Assembly: GCA_963757065.1 (NCBI GenBank)
Contig: CAVWQC010000003.1
Span: forward strand, 62,001 to 126,000
Reading direction: 5' to 3'
From: PNON01 sp963757065
GTDB taxonomy: Bacteria > Chloroflexota > Anaerolineae > Anaerolineales > Anaerolineaceae
Length of the DNA: 64,000 bases
Shown here: piece by piece, positions 46,982 through 56,262 of the stretch
Numbering within the stretch: the first letter of the stretch is position 1
How the letters are laid out: every line of letters starts with the position of its first letter
Position numbers and translations under genes: made by a program
Notes under the pieces: model-generated
Seen by the model: only the letters and a program-made list of their open reading frames with translations
The model's database searches: none
What the model was told of the DNA's origin: nothing

Positions 46982-48136
46982 TCATTCCACGTGTGATTCC
47001 GGAGGTTTTTCCGGTCCATTTTTTTCATCATCCAACTTTTGAGCTTTTACAGCCTGGTCAGTCATCATTTTGTATGCGAATGCACCTGCCGCACCAGCAA
47101 CGATTCCTAGTGTACCTCCGGCAATGGCTGCTCCGATAGGTGATATCTCATTCTGCGGGGGTACTATCGACGGGAACAATGACGGAGGAGAGAAGTTGAC
47201 TAATTCAATTGGTTCATAAGTTGGAATATCCCAGAATCCGGGTTCTGAACAGCCAATACAGGGATGACCTGCTCCAATCGGCCAGTTTGTACCATCGTTA
47301 TAGCGGACTGTCGGACAGTTATGGTAGGACATGGGTCCTTTACAACCCATTTTATACATACACCAACCAGCCCTATGTCCTGCATCACCCCATTCCCTGA
47401 CGAATTCTCCGGCATCAAAATGTCCGCGCCTTTCACAATTATCATGAATGAGATGGCCAAACGCAAAAAGCGGCCGATGCAGGTTATCCATTTCCGGTAG
47501 ACTGCCAAAGGTGAGGAAATGGACTACTGTTGCGGTCAGGTTTACAGGATTAATGGGACAACCAGGGATGTTTAGAACAGGCTTATCTTTTACAAGGTCC
47601 ATCACACTGACTGCCGTAGTCGGGTTGGGAGCTGCGCGTGGAATACCACCGAAGGTGGCACAATTTCCTACAGCTACCACAGCTATGGCATTTTTGGCTG
47701 CTTCTTCCAGCAATTGAATCGATGATTTGCCGCTGACACAGCAATAAACACCGCCATCACCCTGCGAGATTGAGCCTTCGACTACCAATAAGTAACCTCC
47801 AGCTGCAATTGTTGCCTGCTTGGCTTCTTCTGCGCGTTTGCCGGATGCCGCCATGATCGTTTCGTGATAATCAACTGAAAGAATATCTAGTACTACTTCG
47901 GCAGCTGTCGGGCTGGAAGAACGTAAAAAAGCCTCACTGCATCCTGCACAGTCCTGTAATTCAAGCCAAATTACAGGGGTGCGTTTAGGACTGGTTAATG
48001 CTTTTTTGATTAATTCTTCCGAACCTTTCGGTAACGCAAGAGCCCCGGCCATTAAACTGCAAAATGCCAGGAAATCGCGTCGAGAAACTCTGTGCATCGT
48101 CTGAACATCTAGAGTATCTTGTGTCTGAATTGCCAT
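46982..48136 (-). CDS. hybO: [NiFe] hydrogenase small subunit with Tat signal
   Basis: 384 residues. A Tat signal SRRDFLAFCSLMAGALALP lies near residues 18-36. The proximal cluster cysteines are in LQDCAGCSEAF, with later NCATFGGIPRA and NIPGCPINP; the medial and distal cluster cysteines are in GHFDAG...CMYKMGCKGP and HPCIGCSEPGFWD. The C-terminus has a membrane helix (AAIAGGTLGIVAGAAGAFAYKM). It carries electrons from the Ni-Fe site to HybA. It is the first gene of the operon and pairs with the large subunit for co-export through Tat. Confidence 0.93.
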   Translation of the reverse strand: MAIQTQDTLDVQTMHRVSRRDFLAFCSLMAGALALPKGSEELIKKALTSPKRTPVIWLELQDCAGCSEAFLRSSSPTAAEVVLDILSVDYHETIMAASGKRAEEAKQATIAAGGYLLVVEGSISQGDGGVYCCVSGKSSIQLLEEAAKNAIAVVAVGNCATFGGIPRAAPNPTTAVSVMDLVKDKPVLNIPGCPINPVNLTATVVHFLTFGSLPEMDNLHRPLFAFGHLIHDNCERRGHFDAGEFVREWGDAGHRAGWCMYKMGCKGPMSYHNCPTVRYNDGTNWPIGAGHPCIGCSEPGFWDIPTYEPIELVNFSPPSLFPSIVPPQNEISPIGAAIAGGTLGIVAGAAGAFAYKMMTDQAVKAQKLDDEKNGPEKPPESHVE

Positions 48137-48372
48137 GAGCCCTCCAAAAAAGGATTGATGGAAACAACCAGAACAACTATTTAATTAGGTAGTGGTGGGG
48201 GATAGTGTTAGTGTGTACCAATAAACACAATAAAATGATTAGTATTTGAAGATTTTAGCACTTCACGCAGGGGATTACAATACATTTTTGGACGAATATT
48301 AAAATTAGATGAGAGTGGTTTTGCTATTTGCAGAACATGATATAGAACTTCAAATATTACGAAAATAAATCC

Positions 48373-49446
48373 TTAGTTACTCAAATGAAAAGTAGGTTTA
48401 GGCTCACCTGGATGAAAACTTGAAAGGGCATCAACTGTAAAATGAAGGTTGCTATAATTTAACTTTTCAGCAATGAGATCCGCCAGCAATCTGGCTGGCA
48501 TCTCAACTCTGGCATTGATCAGCAAAGAACATTCACCCTCAACAAAAGATGGAACCTGGCTCATCCATTCTGTACCCGCCAATGTGGTAATGCTGATTTT
48601 CGTGCTGCCCGAACCCTGGTGAATAATAAATTTAATGTGGCCAATTCCTGCTCTTCTTTCTCCTAATTCGTCCAGCAGAGATTGAACAAACATTATGAAA
48701 TCCATACGAAAATTATCATTTGGTGTCATTATCCGGATGGATTGGTCCAACCAGGCCAACTGTTCTTCTCCAGAGGCATAACGATGATAATCAAGATTCA
48801 AGCTGGTTCCAATTTGGTTGTGTGTTTCTTTATCCAATAACTTGGTCCAGGAGAAAATATCTTCCTGGAATAAAGCTGATGAAAACAATTTATCAAGGGT
48901 CGGCCAATGGGTGTTTACCAAAGACTTGAGCTGTATGAGCTCTTCAGGTTTAAGCAGATCGATCTTATTGACAAGCAATATGCCTGCTTCTTCCAACTGT
49001 TGATCAAAAATATAGGTGACATCATCACTGAAAGGCAACGGTTCGCCTTTCAACCTGCGCAGAAGTAAACGGCTGTCTGCGAATACCGATAAGCTGAGGG
49101 GATGGACATCATTTTCAGCAAATTTTAGTAATGGATTAATTACTGTAGCAACCAGGTCAGCACATGACCCGACAGATTCCGCAAAGATAATATCAGGTTT
49201 AATTTGATCATTGAGAATTTTTATCTGGGAGTTTAAATCCTGGTAATTGCAGCAGAAACATCCTCCGGTCACTTCAACGGTAGGAATATCATTGAATTTC
49301 ATAAAAGCAGTATCAACCAGGTATTTACCCTGATCGTTCGTGATCACACCCACTTTTTTCCCAGCAGCCATGAGGATCCGGCATGCCTGTATGATCGCTG
49401 TAGTTTTGCCTGACCCTAAAAATCCACCCACCAGATGGATTTTCAT
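48373..49446 (-). CDS. CobW/P47K-family GTPase metallochaperone
   Basis: 357 residues. Walker A is GGFLGSGKTT at residues 7-16; the zinc- or cobalt-binding CxCC motif is GGCFCC (C63, C65, C66); the guanine-specificity motif NKIDLL lies near residue 178. COG0523 proteins deliver metals (Zn, Co, Ni) into enzymes. The gene overlaps the UroD-thioredoxin gene by 4 bases, which links it to a corrinoid- or metal-dependent methyltransferase step rather than to the hydrogenase that follows 236 bases downstream. Confidence 0.85.
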   Translation of the reverse strand: MKIHLVGGFLGSGKTTAIIQACRILMAAGKKVGVITNDQGKYLVDTAFMKFNDIPTVEVTGGCFCCNYQDLNSQIKILNDQIKPDIIFAESVGSCADLVATVINPLLKFAENDVHPLSLSVFADSRLLLRRLKGEPLPFSDDVTYIFDQQLEEAGILLVNKIDLLKPEELIQLKSLVNTHWPTLDKLFSSALFQEDIFSWTKLLDKETHNQIGTSLNLDYHRYASGEEQLAWLDQSIRIMTPNDNFRMDFIMFVQSLLDELGERRAGIGHIKFIIHQGSGSTKISITTLAGTEWMSQVPSFVEGECSLLINARVEMPARLLADLIAEKLNYSNLHFTVDALSSFHPGEPKPTFHLSN

Positions 49447-50837
49447 ATGTGTTTTTTGATCTCAGTTAGAAGCTCATGATTTCCTGGAATGATCGATGAA
49501 TACATCAATTTCCCGTTTATATACAGGCTGGGAAGGTTTTTGATACCCATTTTCATCACCCGTGCGACATTTTCCGGCTTTGTAAATTTGTATTCGATCA
49601 GATCCACCTGTCCATTCAATTCCCCAACAGCGCGTTGAGCTGCCCCAAGCATATAACCACAAGCTGCACAGGTATCAGAATCGAGGGTAAATACTTCGAC
49701 AAGGGGAGTTTTCAGATTGGAATAATCTGGAATGGATACATCGATCTCATCAAAAGATTTGCTATGGTAATCCACCAGCATTTCACGAATTTGGCCCGGA
49801 TTTCTTACAGCCTGGACAATTCCGATCACATTTTCGATCGGCGTATCATATGGCATATCACAGCCAGGGGAAAGGATAAAGTTATTTGGTTTCAAAAAAT
49901 TACTGGGATCGCGCAGATTTTTTAACAGGTCAACAACGAATTTCATATTATCGCGTTGATTGCCTAATAGCAGTTGGGTGGTCAAAGGAATATTCCCGCC
50001 TATTGCCACATTGTACCAGTCAGTGATCTGCTTGGCTGCTACCAGGTTGATATTCTCATCAACGGAAATCGAATCGGGTGTTGTTTGACACATCAACTCC
50101 AGGTTTTTTGTGGCATCCCCACAAACAAAAAATGAGGAGAGTCCACCCAATTCTCTGATCGATTTAAATAGATAGGAGAAAGGTGCTGATAGGTATTGTT
50201 TGAAGTGCCGTGGTGAAACTTGCGATACAACCGGGTCGACTACTGCTATAACATCCATCCCTGCTTCGAAATAGAAATTTGCCATCCTGACAGCTGCATC
50301 CTTACAAAAATCGAGCAATGCCTTTAAATAATCAGGATTATCGAAGGTATCCATAAAAATCTCAGTCCCGCGTAGATGGGATGCCAGGGTAAGAGGACCA
50401 GTGATCAGTCCATAAAGAGCCGTTCTATCGCCCCGTTCTTTTTTCATTTTCCTCATCACATCCAAAATCATAGGCAGCCTGCCATCTTTTTTTTCCGGCA
50501 ACCTTGCAGGAATCTCTTTCCTGGTTTCAAATGGATGTGAAGCCACCATGGGTGGACCGCTTTTCGTCCAGACCAGTTCGCACCCGAGAATTTCGGCTTC
50601 TACCTGAAGGTCGAATATGATCGGCTGACCATCCGGATCATAAACATCGTTCACTTTCAATAAGGATTGAAGTAATTTATTTTCATCTGTCAGGACCTCT
50701 TGAGCTGAATATGACATCAATTTCCCGGCATGGACTCCTGCGAATGGAACCCAAGGTACGGCATCCAAATTCTCATGTCGCAAGGTTGCCAATAATAAGT
50801 CTTTCCCGCTTATTTGGTGATGCGCGTTGTTGTTCAT
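49443..50837 (-). CDS. Uroporphyrinogen decarboxylase-family protein fused to a thioredoxin-like domain
   Basis: 464 residues from the ATG at 50837 (MNNNAHHQISGKDLL), chosen because GAGGAAGG lies in front; the frame is open 18 codons further. Residues about 8-370 form the UroD/MtaA TIM barrel, with VPFAGVHAGKLM near the N-terminus, LITGPLTLASHLRG, GMDVIAVVDPVVSQVSP and LSPGCDMPYDTP; the latter resembles the zinc region of corrinoid methyltransferases (MtaA/CmuA). Residues 378-464 form a thioredoxin-like domain with the redox pair CAAC (C390, C393) and cis-Pro in NLPSLYI. The function is likely methyl transfer with built-in thiol redox. Confidence 0.82.
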   Translation of the reverse strand: MNNNAHHQISGKDLLLATLRHENLDAVPWVPFAGVHAGKLMSYSAQEVLTDENKLLQSLLKVNDVYDPDGQPIIFDLQVEAEILGCELVWTKSGPPMVASHPFETRKEIPARLPEKKDGRLPMILDVMRKMKKERGDRTALYGLITGPLTLASHLRGTEIFMDTFDNPDYLKALLDFCKDAAVRMANFYFEAGMDVIAVVDPVVSQVSPRHFKQYLSAPFSYLFKSIRELGGLSSFFVCGDATKNLELMCQTTPDSISVDENINLVAAKQITDWYNVAIGGNIPLTTQLLLGNQRDNMKFVVDLLKNLRDPSNFLKPNNFILSPGCDMPYDTPIENVIGIVQAVRNPGQIREMLVDYHSKSFDEIDVSIPDYSNLKTPLVEVFTLDSDTCAACGYMLGAAQRAVGELNGQVDLIEYKFTKPENVARVMKMGIKNLPSLYINGKLMYSSIIPGNHELLTEIKKHI

Positions 50838-50902
50838 CCGATATCCTTCCTCGAGAAAATTATTAACTAAATGTTGTTGACGATACAACAATTATAGAAT
50901 AT

Positions 50903-50918
50903 GTGACAACGTTGTCAA
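50903..50918. promoter_or_regulatory. LacI-type operator between UroD-Trx and lacI
   Basis: Perfect palindrome TGACAAC / GTTGTCA centred on CG (50904-50917), as in LacI-family operators. A looser TTGTTG / CAACAA pair lies next to it at 50873-50890. It stands in the divergent promoter region between the UroD-thioredoxin/CobW operon and the LacI-type gene. Confidence 0.7.
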
Positions 50919-51009
50919 CAGTATCTTCCCGGATTTGTGGCTTTTTTTAAAATTAGTATTTCGATTTTGGATTTTATCTTCTTCTTGGATATAATCATTC
51001 TTATAAACT

Positions 51010-52030
51010 ATGTCCGCAACCATAAGGGTAGTAGCCAAACTAGCAGGTTGTTCAATAAAAACTGTCTCACGTGTCGTGAACAATGAGCCAAATGTTTCGG
51101 TTTCCACTCGCCAACGAGTTCTTGATGCAGTTCGAAATACAGGATATGTACCCAACCTCTCTGCCAGGAGATTGGTCAATCAAAAATCGTATTCTCTGTG
51201 TATCATCATGTATCCGGGATTTTATAACTCTTCACCCACATTCCTCTCAAGGCTCCTGGATTTGGGGTATGAAGAGAATTATGAAATATTGATCCAGAAT
51301 TACTATCCAAATCGTTCAAAATCACAGCAAAGAGTTGTTGAACTTGTAAACCAACGACGTTTTGATGGATTCATTTCCACCCCGCCCTGCGATTCGGATG
51401 GTTTTTTGATTGATTTTCTTTCAACATACAAAATTCCGGTAGTCCAGGTTAATCCTTTGATCAACAACCAGGATCTGATGTATGTAAGCGGCGATGACGT
51501 TAATGGTGCTTATCAGGTGACTAAATATTTAATATCACTGGGGCACACAAAAATTGCATTTTTTACAGGCCCACGAAATCTTCGCTCAAGCCAGTATCGA
51601 TTTGACGGCTTTAAAGCCGCTTTGGATGAAAACAAAATCAAATTGAATAAGGAATATTTACTGGACACCGAATATACTTTCGATGGAGGCTCCACTGCTT
51701 TAAGAATATTAATGAACCAAGAATTACCTCCTACTGCAATATTTGCTGGACATGATGAAGCAGCACTGGGTGCCCTTTTCGCAGCGAGAGAAATGGATAT
51801 CCATGTGCCCGACCAATTATCAATCGCAGGATTTGAAGATCTACCCATGGCCAGCCAGGTCTGGCCTAGAATCACCACTTTTCACCAACCTGCTGATGAT
51901 CTTCTCTACGAAGCGACCCGCTTATTAATTTCCACCTTGAAAGAACTCTCCGTCTATGACCAAGCAAATTACCCTCCCGGGGAAACTGGTTGAGCGAAAT
52001 TCCACCTCCAGAATTAATTTGAAACCTTAA
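51010..52030 (+). CDS. LacI-family transcriptional regulator (3' frame change)
   Basis: The main frame runs from ATG 51010 to a stop at 51991-51993 (327 residues). The helix-turn-helix is at residues 5-30 (VVAKLAGCSIKTVSRVVNNEPNVS), followed by a periplasmic-binding-like effector domain with FFTGPRNLRSSQYRFDGFKAAL. Near 51982, in a CGGGGAAA run, homology moves to the frame PGKLVERNSTSR, the standard LacI C-terminus, which stops at 52030. A homopolymer error is likely. It probably represses the divergent UroD-thioredoxin/CobW operon through the palindrome at 50903-50918. Confidence 0.83.
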
Positions 52031-52087
52031 CTATCCAAGTCTTCCATCAGCATAAAATCAAAAATTGATATTATGCTAAAATAAATT

Positions 52088-53185
52088 ATGGCCTCTAGCG
52101 ATTATCTCTATAACAAGCTCGCTGAAGTATTTAGAAAACAAATCCTTTCGGGTGAGATCAAACCGGGAGAAAAGCTACCATCTGTGCGGGCTGTTGCAGA
52201 CCAATGGACTTGCACTGTAGGGACTGTTCAAAAAACCTACCAGCTACTTTCGGAGCAAGGATTGGTGAGCAGCCATGCCGGCCAGGGGACGATCGTCATC
52301 TATGGTAAATCACCTAACCAATACATGCCATACCGTAGGGCACAATTGCTACACCGTTCCGAGTCTTTTTTACTCGAGGTGCTGGGTGCAGGTTACGAAC
52401 CGGACGAGGTGGAAGATGCTGTGAGGGAAGCACTGGATCGGTTAAGTGTAATTAATGAAGTATCAACTCCACCAGATAAAACCACCATCCGGTTTAACGG
52501 TAGTCACGATATTATGGTGGCATGGATTGCGTCTCATTACAACCAGATAGCCCCGGGTTTCAAGCTTCAGCTAAATTTTACGGGCTCCCTGCATGGGTTA
52601 ATTGCCCTGGAAAATAACCAGGCTGAATTTGCAGGATGCCATCTTTGGGATGAAGCCACTGACAGCTACAATATTCCATTTATTCAAAAGTTATTACCCG
52701 GAAAAAAACTGGAAGTGATCACTCTGGCCACACGGACAATGGGATTGATAGTGGCACCGGGAAATCCGTCAAAGATTTTATCTTTGGAAGATATCGCCAG
52801 ACCGGGAATTCGATTTATTAATCGGCAGGATGGATCCGGGATCAGGGTGTGGTTTGATGCTCATATCAGGATGAAAGGCATTTCATCAAAGAATATAGAT
52901 GGGTACGACCGCGAGGTTAGTACTCATTCTGATGTTGCACTCGATATTGCAGAAAAAAAAGCAGATTCGGGTTTGGGACTTGAAGCTGCAGCAGTGCAGT
53001 ATGGGTTGGATTTTATACCATTGACACAGGAACAATACGATCTGGTCTTCCTGGATGCAATCACCTCACATCCTGCTGTTATCCCCCTGCTGGATTGGCT
53101 CGTTAGCTCAGAAGCAAAGATAGAAATATCCAAACTGCCCGGGTATCAAACCGATCGAACAGGTAATAAAATATCGATCACTTGA
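52088..53185 (+). CDS. GntR winged-helix regulator fused to a periplasmic-binding-like domain
   Basis: 365 residues. Residues 5-75 form a GntR winged helix (NKLAEVFRKQILSGEIKPGEKLPSVRAVAD, then TVGTVQKTYQLLSEQGLV). Residues about 130-350 form a substrate-binding-protein-like domain of the molybdate/PBP_like_2 type (IRFNGSHDIMVAWIASHYN, GSLHGLIALENNQAEFAGCHLWD, then RFINRQDGSGIRVWFD). Regulators of this shape respond to molybdate, tungstate or other small anions. No operator is recognised. It precedes an M29 aminopeptidase by 49 bases. Confidence 0.83.
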   Translation: MASSDYLYNKLAEVFRKQILSGEIKPGEKLPSVRAVADQWTCTVGTVQKTYQLLSEQGLVSSHAGQGTIVIYGKSPNQYMPYRRAQLLHRSESFLLEVLGAGYEPDEVEDAVREALDRLSVINEVSTPPDKTTIRFNGSHDIMVAWIASHYNQIAPGFKLQLNFTGSLHGLIALENNQAEFAGCHLWDEATDSYNIPFIQKLLPGKKLEVITLATRTMGLIVAPGNPSKILSLEDIARPGIRFINRQDGSGIRVWFDAHIRMKGISSKNIDGYDREVSTHSDVALDIAEKKADSGLGLEAAAVQYGLDFIPLTQEQYDLVFLDAITSHPAVIPLLDWLVSSEAKIEISKLPGYQTDRTGNKISIT

Positions 53186-53234
53186 CCATCCTGGATATTG
53201 TTTCCCAATAATTTCTTATCACGAAGGAGATTTA

Positions 53235-54497
53235 ATGAATACTTTGGATTTTGAACAAAAAATGAAAGCATATGCAGATCTGGCCATTCATGTCGGCCTC
53301 AATTTACAAAAAGGGCAGCGACTGCTCATACGTGGTCCACTGGTCTATGGAGCTCCAATCAGTGCTGCACCGCTCATTCTCGCGCTAACAAAAAGTGCGT
53401 ACCAGGCGGGAGCACGACTGGTGGATGTCATGTGGGGAGATGAACAGACAGAATTACTCCGCTTTCAATATGCCCCGCGGGATTCCTTTGAAGAAGTTTC
53501 AGCATGGAAAACTGACGGTCCTTACGAACATGTCAAGCGCGGTGATGCGGTTATTAGCATATCCGGGATCAATCCAGATTTACTTAAAGGACAGGATCCT
53601 GATCTTGTTTCGCTTTATACAACATCCATCTGGAAAAAACTGGATCCATTCTTAAAGGTCACCAGCAATAATAACGTCAACTGGCTGGTCCTCTCAGTTC
53701 CAACCCCCGGCTGGTCGGCAAAAGTTTTCCCAAACCTTACACCAGGCGAGCGTGAATCAAAAATGTGGGAGACCATCTTCAAACTTTGCCGGCTCGATCA
53801 GTCTGATCCGATAGCAGCCTGGAAAGCCCACGTGAAACACCTGGAAGCCAGATCAAAGTATTTGAATGAAAAAAGGTTTTCCTATTTCCACTATACCGGC
53901 CCCGGGACCGATTTTACAGTCGGATTTCCGGATGGTGTTTTGTGGGTTGCTGCCAGTGAAAAGACGAGCACCGGTATTTCCTTTATCGCTAACATCCCCA
54001 CCGAAGAGGTATTTACCCTGCCGCACAAAGACAGAGCAGAAGGTGTGATCCATTCTTCACTGCCACTTAATTTTGGCGGAACCCTGATCGATGATTTCTC
54101 GCTGCGCTTTGAAGGCGGCCGCGTTGTGAATGCATCAGCAAAAGTAGGAGAATCGGTCCTGCAGAAGATGATCGCTACAGATGATGGTTCAAACCGGTTA
54201 GGTGAGGTAGCAATTGTCCCATACAGCTCACCGATCTCCCAATCCGGTCTGCTTTTCTATAACACCCTGCTCGATGAGAACGCAGCCTGTCACCTGGCTT
54301 TGGGTAATGCCTATCAAACGACGCTCAAAGGCGGCGGCAGCCTGAGCGATGATGAGTTTAAATCCGCTGGCGGGAATGTCAGCGTGATCCATGTCGATTT
54401 CATGGTGGGTTCGAACAAGGTAAACATTGATGGAATTCTGCCAGACGGCAGATCTGAACCTGTCTTGCGTTCTGGTGATTGGGCTGTTGACGTGTAG
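53235..54497 (+). CDS. M29 family aminopeptidase
   Basis: 420 residues, the normal length of AmpS/PepS-type thermophilic metallopeptidases. Family stretches seen are LNLQKGQRLLIRGPLVYG near the start, VMWGDEQTELLRFQYAP, and the metal-binding Glu/His region (ANIPTEEVFTLPHKDRAEG with the conserved E-x-x-T-x-P-x-x-x-x-x-G). The tail has NIDGILPDGRSEPVLRSGDW. It cleaves N-terminal residues of peptides in the cytoplasm with a cobalt or zinc pair. It follows the GntR-PBP regulator. Confidence 0.9.
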   Translation: MNTLDFEQKMKAYADLAIHVGLNLQKGQRLLIRGPLVYGAPISAAPLILALTKSAYQAGARLVDVMWGDEQTELLRFQYAPRDSFEEVSAWKTDGPYEHVKRGDAVISISGINPDLLKGQDPDLVSLYTTSIWKKLDPFLKVTSNNNVNWLVLSVPTPGWSAKVFPNLTPGERESKMWETIFKLCRLDQSDPIAAWKAHVKHLEARSKYLNEKRFSYFHYTGPGTDFTVGFPDGVLWVAASEKTSTGISFIANIPTEEVFTLPHKDRAEGVIHSSLPLNFGGTLIDDFSLRFEGGRVVNASAKVGESVLQKMIATDDGSNRLGEVAIVPYSSPISQSGLLFYNTLLDENAACHLALGNAYQTTLKGGGSLSDDEFKSAGGNVSVIHVDFMVGSNKVNIDGILPDGRSEPVLRSGDWAVDV

Positions 54498-54527
54498 ATC
54501 AGTAAACTTTTTAAGAACTGGATAATA

Positions 54528-54552
54528 AACGACATCCTCATGGGATGTCGTT
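54528..54552. terminator. Hairpin after the aminopeptidase gene
   Basis: 10-bp stem AACGACATCC / GGATGTCGTT with a 5-base loop, followed by TCGTTATT. It also lies downstream of the minus-strand mini-gene at 54571. Confidence 0.7.
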
Positions 54553-54570
54553 CGTTATTCATTGGAATTT

Positions 54571-54651
54571 CTATTTTTTATCTTTTTTGTCTTTCTTTTT
54601 CTTTTTATCTTTTTTATCTTTCTTGTCGTCCTTATCCTTTTTTCCAGCCAT
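54571..54651 (-). CDS. 26-residue Lys/Asp mini-protein
   Basis: A short frame on the minus strand from ATG 54651 to TAG. Its product begins MAGKKDKDDKK and after the first three residues consists only of Lys and Asp. An excellent ribosome-binding site GGAGG stands 6 bases before the ATG (TTTGGAGGCAGGTATG). A candidate promoter (TTGCGG, 16 bases, TATAAT) lies about 115 bases upstream. Lys-rich mini-proteins of this kind are known as hypothetical proteins in many bacteria; function is unknown. It could also be a low-complexity tract that only looks coding, but the translation signals argue for real synthesis. Confidence 0.55.
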   Translation of the reverse strand: MAGKKDKDDKKDKKDKKKKKDKKDKK

Positions 54652-54764
54652 ACCTGCCTCCAAATCACTCTTTAAGAAAAAACACGGAAATATCATTCTG
54701 ATCAACCATGCTTGAACAGTAGCATTGGTAGAAAACAGGAATCAATATGAAGAATCCTATTTTC

Positions 54765-54792
54765 ATTATAGCATCAGTGTGACACTCCGCAA
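54765..54792 (-). promoter_or_regulatory. Candidate promoter for the mini-protein gene
   Basis: On the minus strand TTGCGG (54787-54792), 16 bases, TATAAT (54765-54770). It lies just beyond the 3' end of the TnpB gene and could also give a transcript from the transposon end. Confidence 0.4.
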
Positions 54793-54795
54793 GCC

Positions 54796-55956
54796 TCAAA
54801 AGGCGACGGCTTCTTGGGACACGCTCGGCGCAACCGCCCACGTTGACTCCCAACGGGACTGCCCATCCCGGGTTTGCAAAGCTCTATTCAAAATGTTGAT
54901 AGCGGCGTTAACATCTCGATCCATCGATAACCCGCAATCACATTCAACCCACCGAACAGATAAATCCAAATCTTCAATAATCTTACCGCAACCAGAACAG
55001 GTTTTGGATGTGTAGGCAGGGTTTACCCGCACGACTTCCCGACCAGCTTCTGCCGCTTTATCGGAAAGCCTTTGTCCAAAGTATCCCCATCCACCATCCA
55101 AAATGCTCTTGGAGAAGAATTGATTTTTGACCATGTTTTGGATTTGTAATTCTTCAATGGCTATCAGGTCGTTGTTCGTTACCAACTTGTTCGCCAGCTT
55201 GTTCAAAAAATCCTTGCGCTGATTAGAAATATATTCGTGGTGAACTTGGAGAACCAAAACCCCTTTCCTGCGATTGCTTCCACCATTTTCCCGTCGCGCA
55301 ACGCGGCGTTGAAGAACACGAAGTTTCGTCTGACTTTCACGATACCACTTTGGATTTTCGATCAGTTCTCCCACACTCGTGGCAATCAATGAACTGATAC
55401 CAACATCGACCCCAACGGTGCGACCAGAGGACGGAAGAAGTTTTTTCTCCACTACACACGAAAAAGATGCATACCATCTTCCGGCTTTCCGGGATATTCG
55501 GAGTATTTTGATTTCACCTTCAATAGGTCGATGCCAGCGAACAGCTACCCGACCAATTCCAGACAGTTTCAATCGCCTACCATCAACTTTGAATCCATTT
55601 CCATATTCCTTGAAACCAAATGAATCAAAGCGATTCACGCTCTTGAAGCGTGGATAACCCGGCTTCTCACCTGACTTCACTCTACGAAAAAATGCCTGAA
55701 ACGCTTTATCCAAGTCCGCAACAGTTACCTGTAAAACGTGGGAATGTATGTTTTTGGCGAAAGGGCTGTTCGCCTTCAATTCTTTGACTTTTCGGAGCTG
55801 CTGAAACTTGCCAATCGTTTCGCTGCGTACTTCATAGGCTGTTTTTCGCTCGGCCAGGCAATCGTTATAGAATCGGCGGCAGGTTTCAATGGTGGATTCC
55901 ATAATCCGCTGCTGTGTTTTAGTGGGATAAATGCGGTACTGGAAAGTCTTTATCAT
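54796..55956 (-). mobile_element. tnpB: IS200/IS605-type TnpB (RNA-guided nuclease) gene
   Basis: 386 residues, typical of TnpB/OrfB. The N-terminus is KTFQYRIYPTKTQQ. The RuvC-like catalytic residues are present: Asp184 in VGVDVGIS, Glu268 in IAIEEL, and Asp346/348 in DRDVNAAINIL. The zinc finger cysteines are C320, C323, C339 and C341 (CSGCG...CDCG). It ends in SQEAVAF. No TnpA-type Y1 transposase is next to it, so it is a solo TnpB that could be mobilised only in trans. The omega RNA of such elements overlaps the 3' end of tnpB and would reach into the stretch just below 54796. Confidence 0.9.
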
Positions 55957-56262
55957 ATTTGCATACTATTTTACACTAATTAATCGAACATTTGTTCTCT
56001 TCTGCGAAATTGAGCAAAATTCTGTTGAAGCCAAAACGATAAACCAGCCGATTTACCTTTATCCTGCTCGGAGACTTGCGGTAGGTTTTTTGGTCAGTCA
56101 ACATGATTAACTTCTTTACTTAAGCTACTAAATAAGTTTCCCTTTCCAAAAAACAATCACAAGTAACTCACACAAACTTCATAGTTTCTACAAATCTGGC
56201 AGATATCATCATACCAGTCAGAGAAATTCCTCTGACAAATAACTTAAAGGAGATTTTCTAAA
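55957..56262. other. Intergenic stretch between tnpB and a secreted protein gene
   Basis: 306 bases that hold the left flank of the TnpB element and, near the end, AAAGGAGATTTTCT as the ribosome-binding site of the gene at 56263. No further gene or clear transposon end could be identified. Confidence 0.5.

Noticed and set aside
48137..48372. Hydrogenase promoter with a regulatory palindrome
   Set aside because: A weak GTGT/ACAC inverted repeat is present near 48211-48231, but there is no clear -35/-10 pair and the arms are too short to claim.
54571..54651. T-rich tract as a plain terminator tail
   Set aside because: It is much longer than a terminator tail, is periodic in threes, and has a strong ribosome-binding site on the other strand; kept as a mini-gene at moderate confidence.
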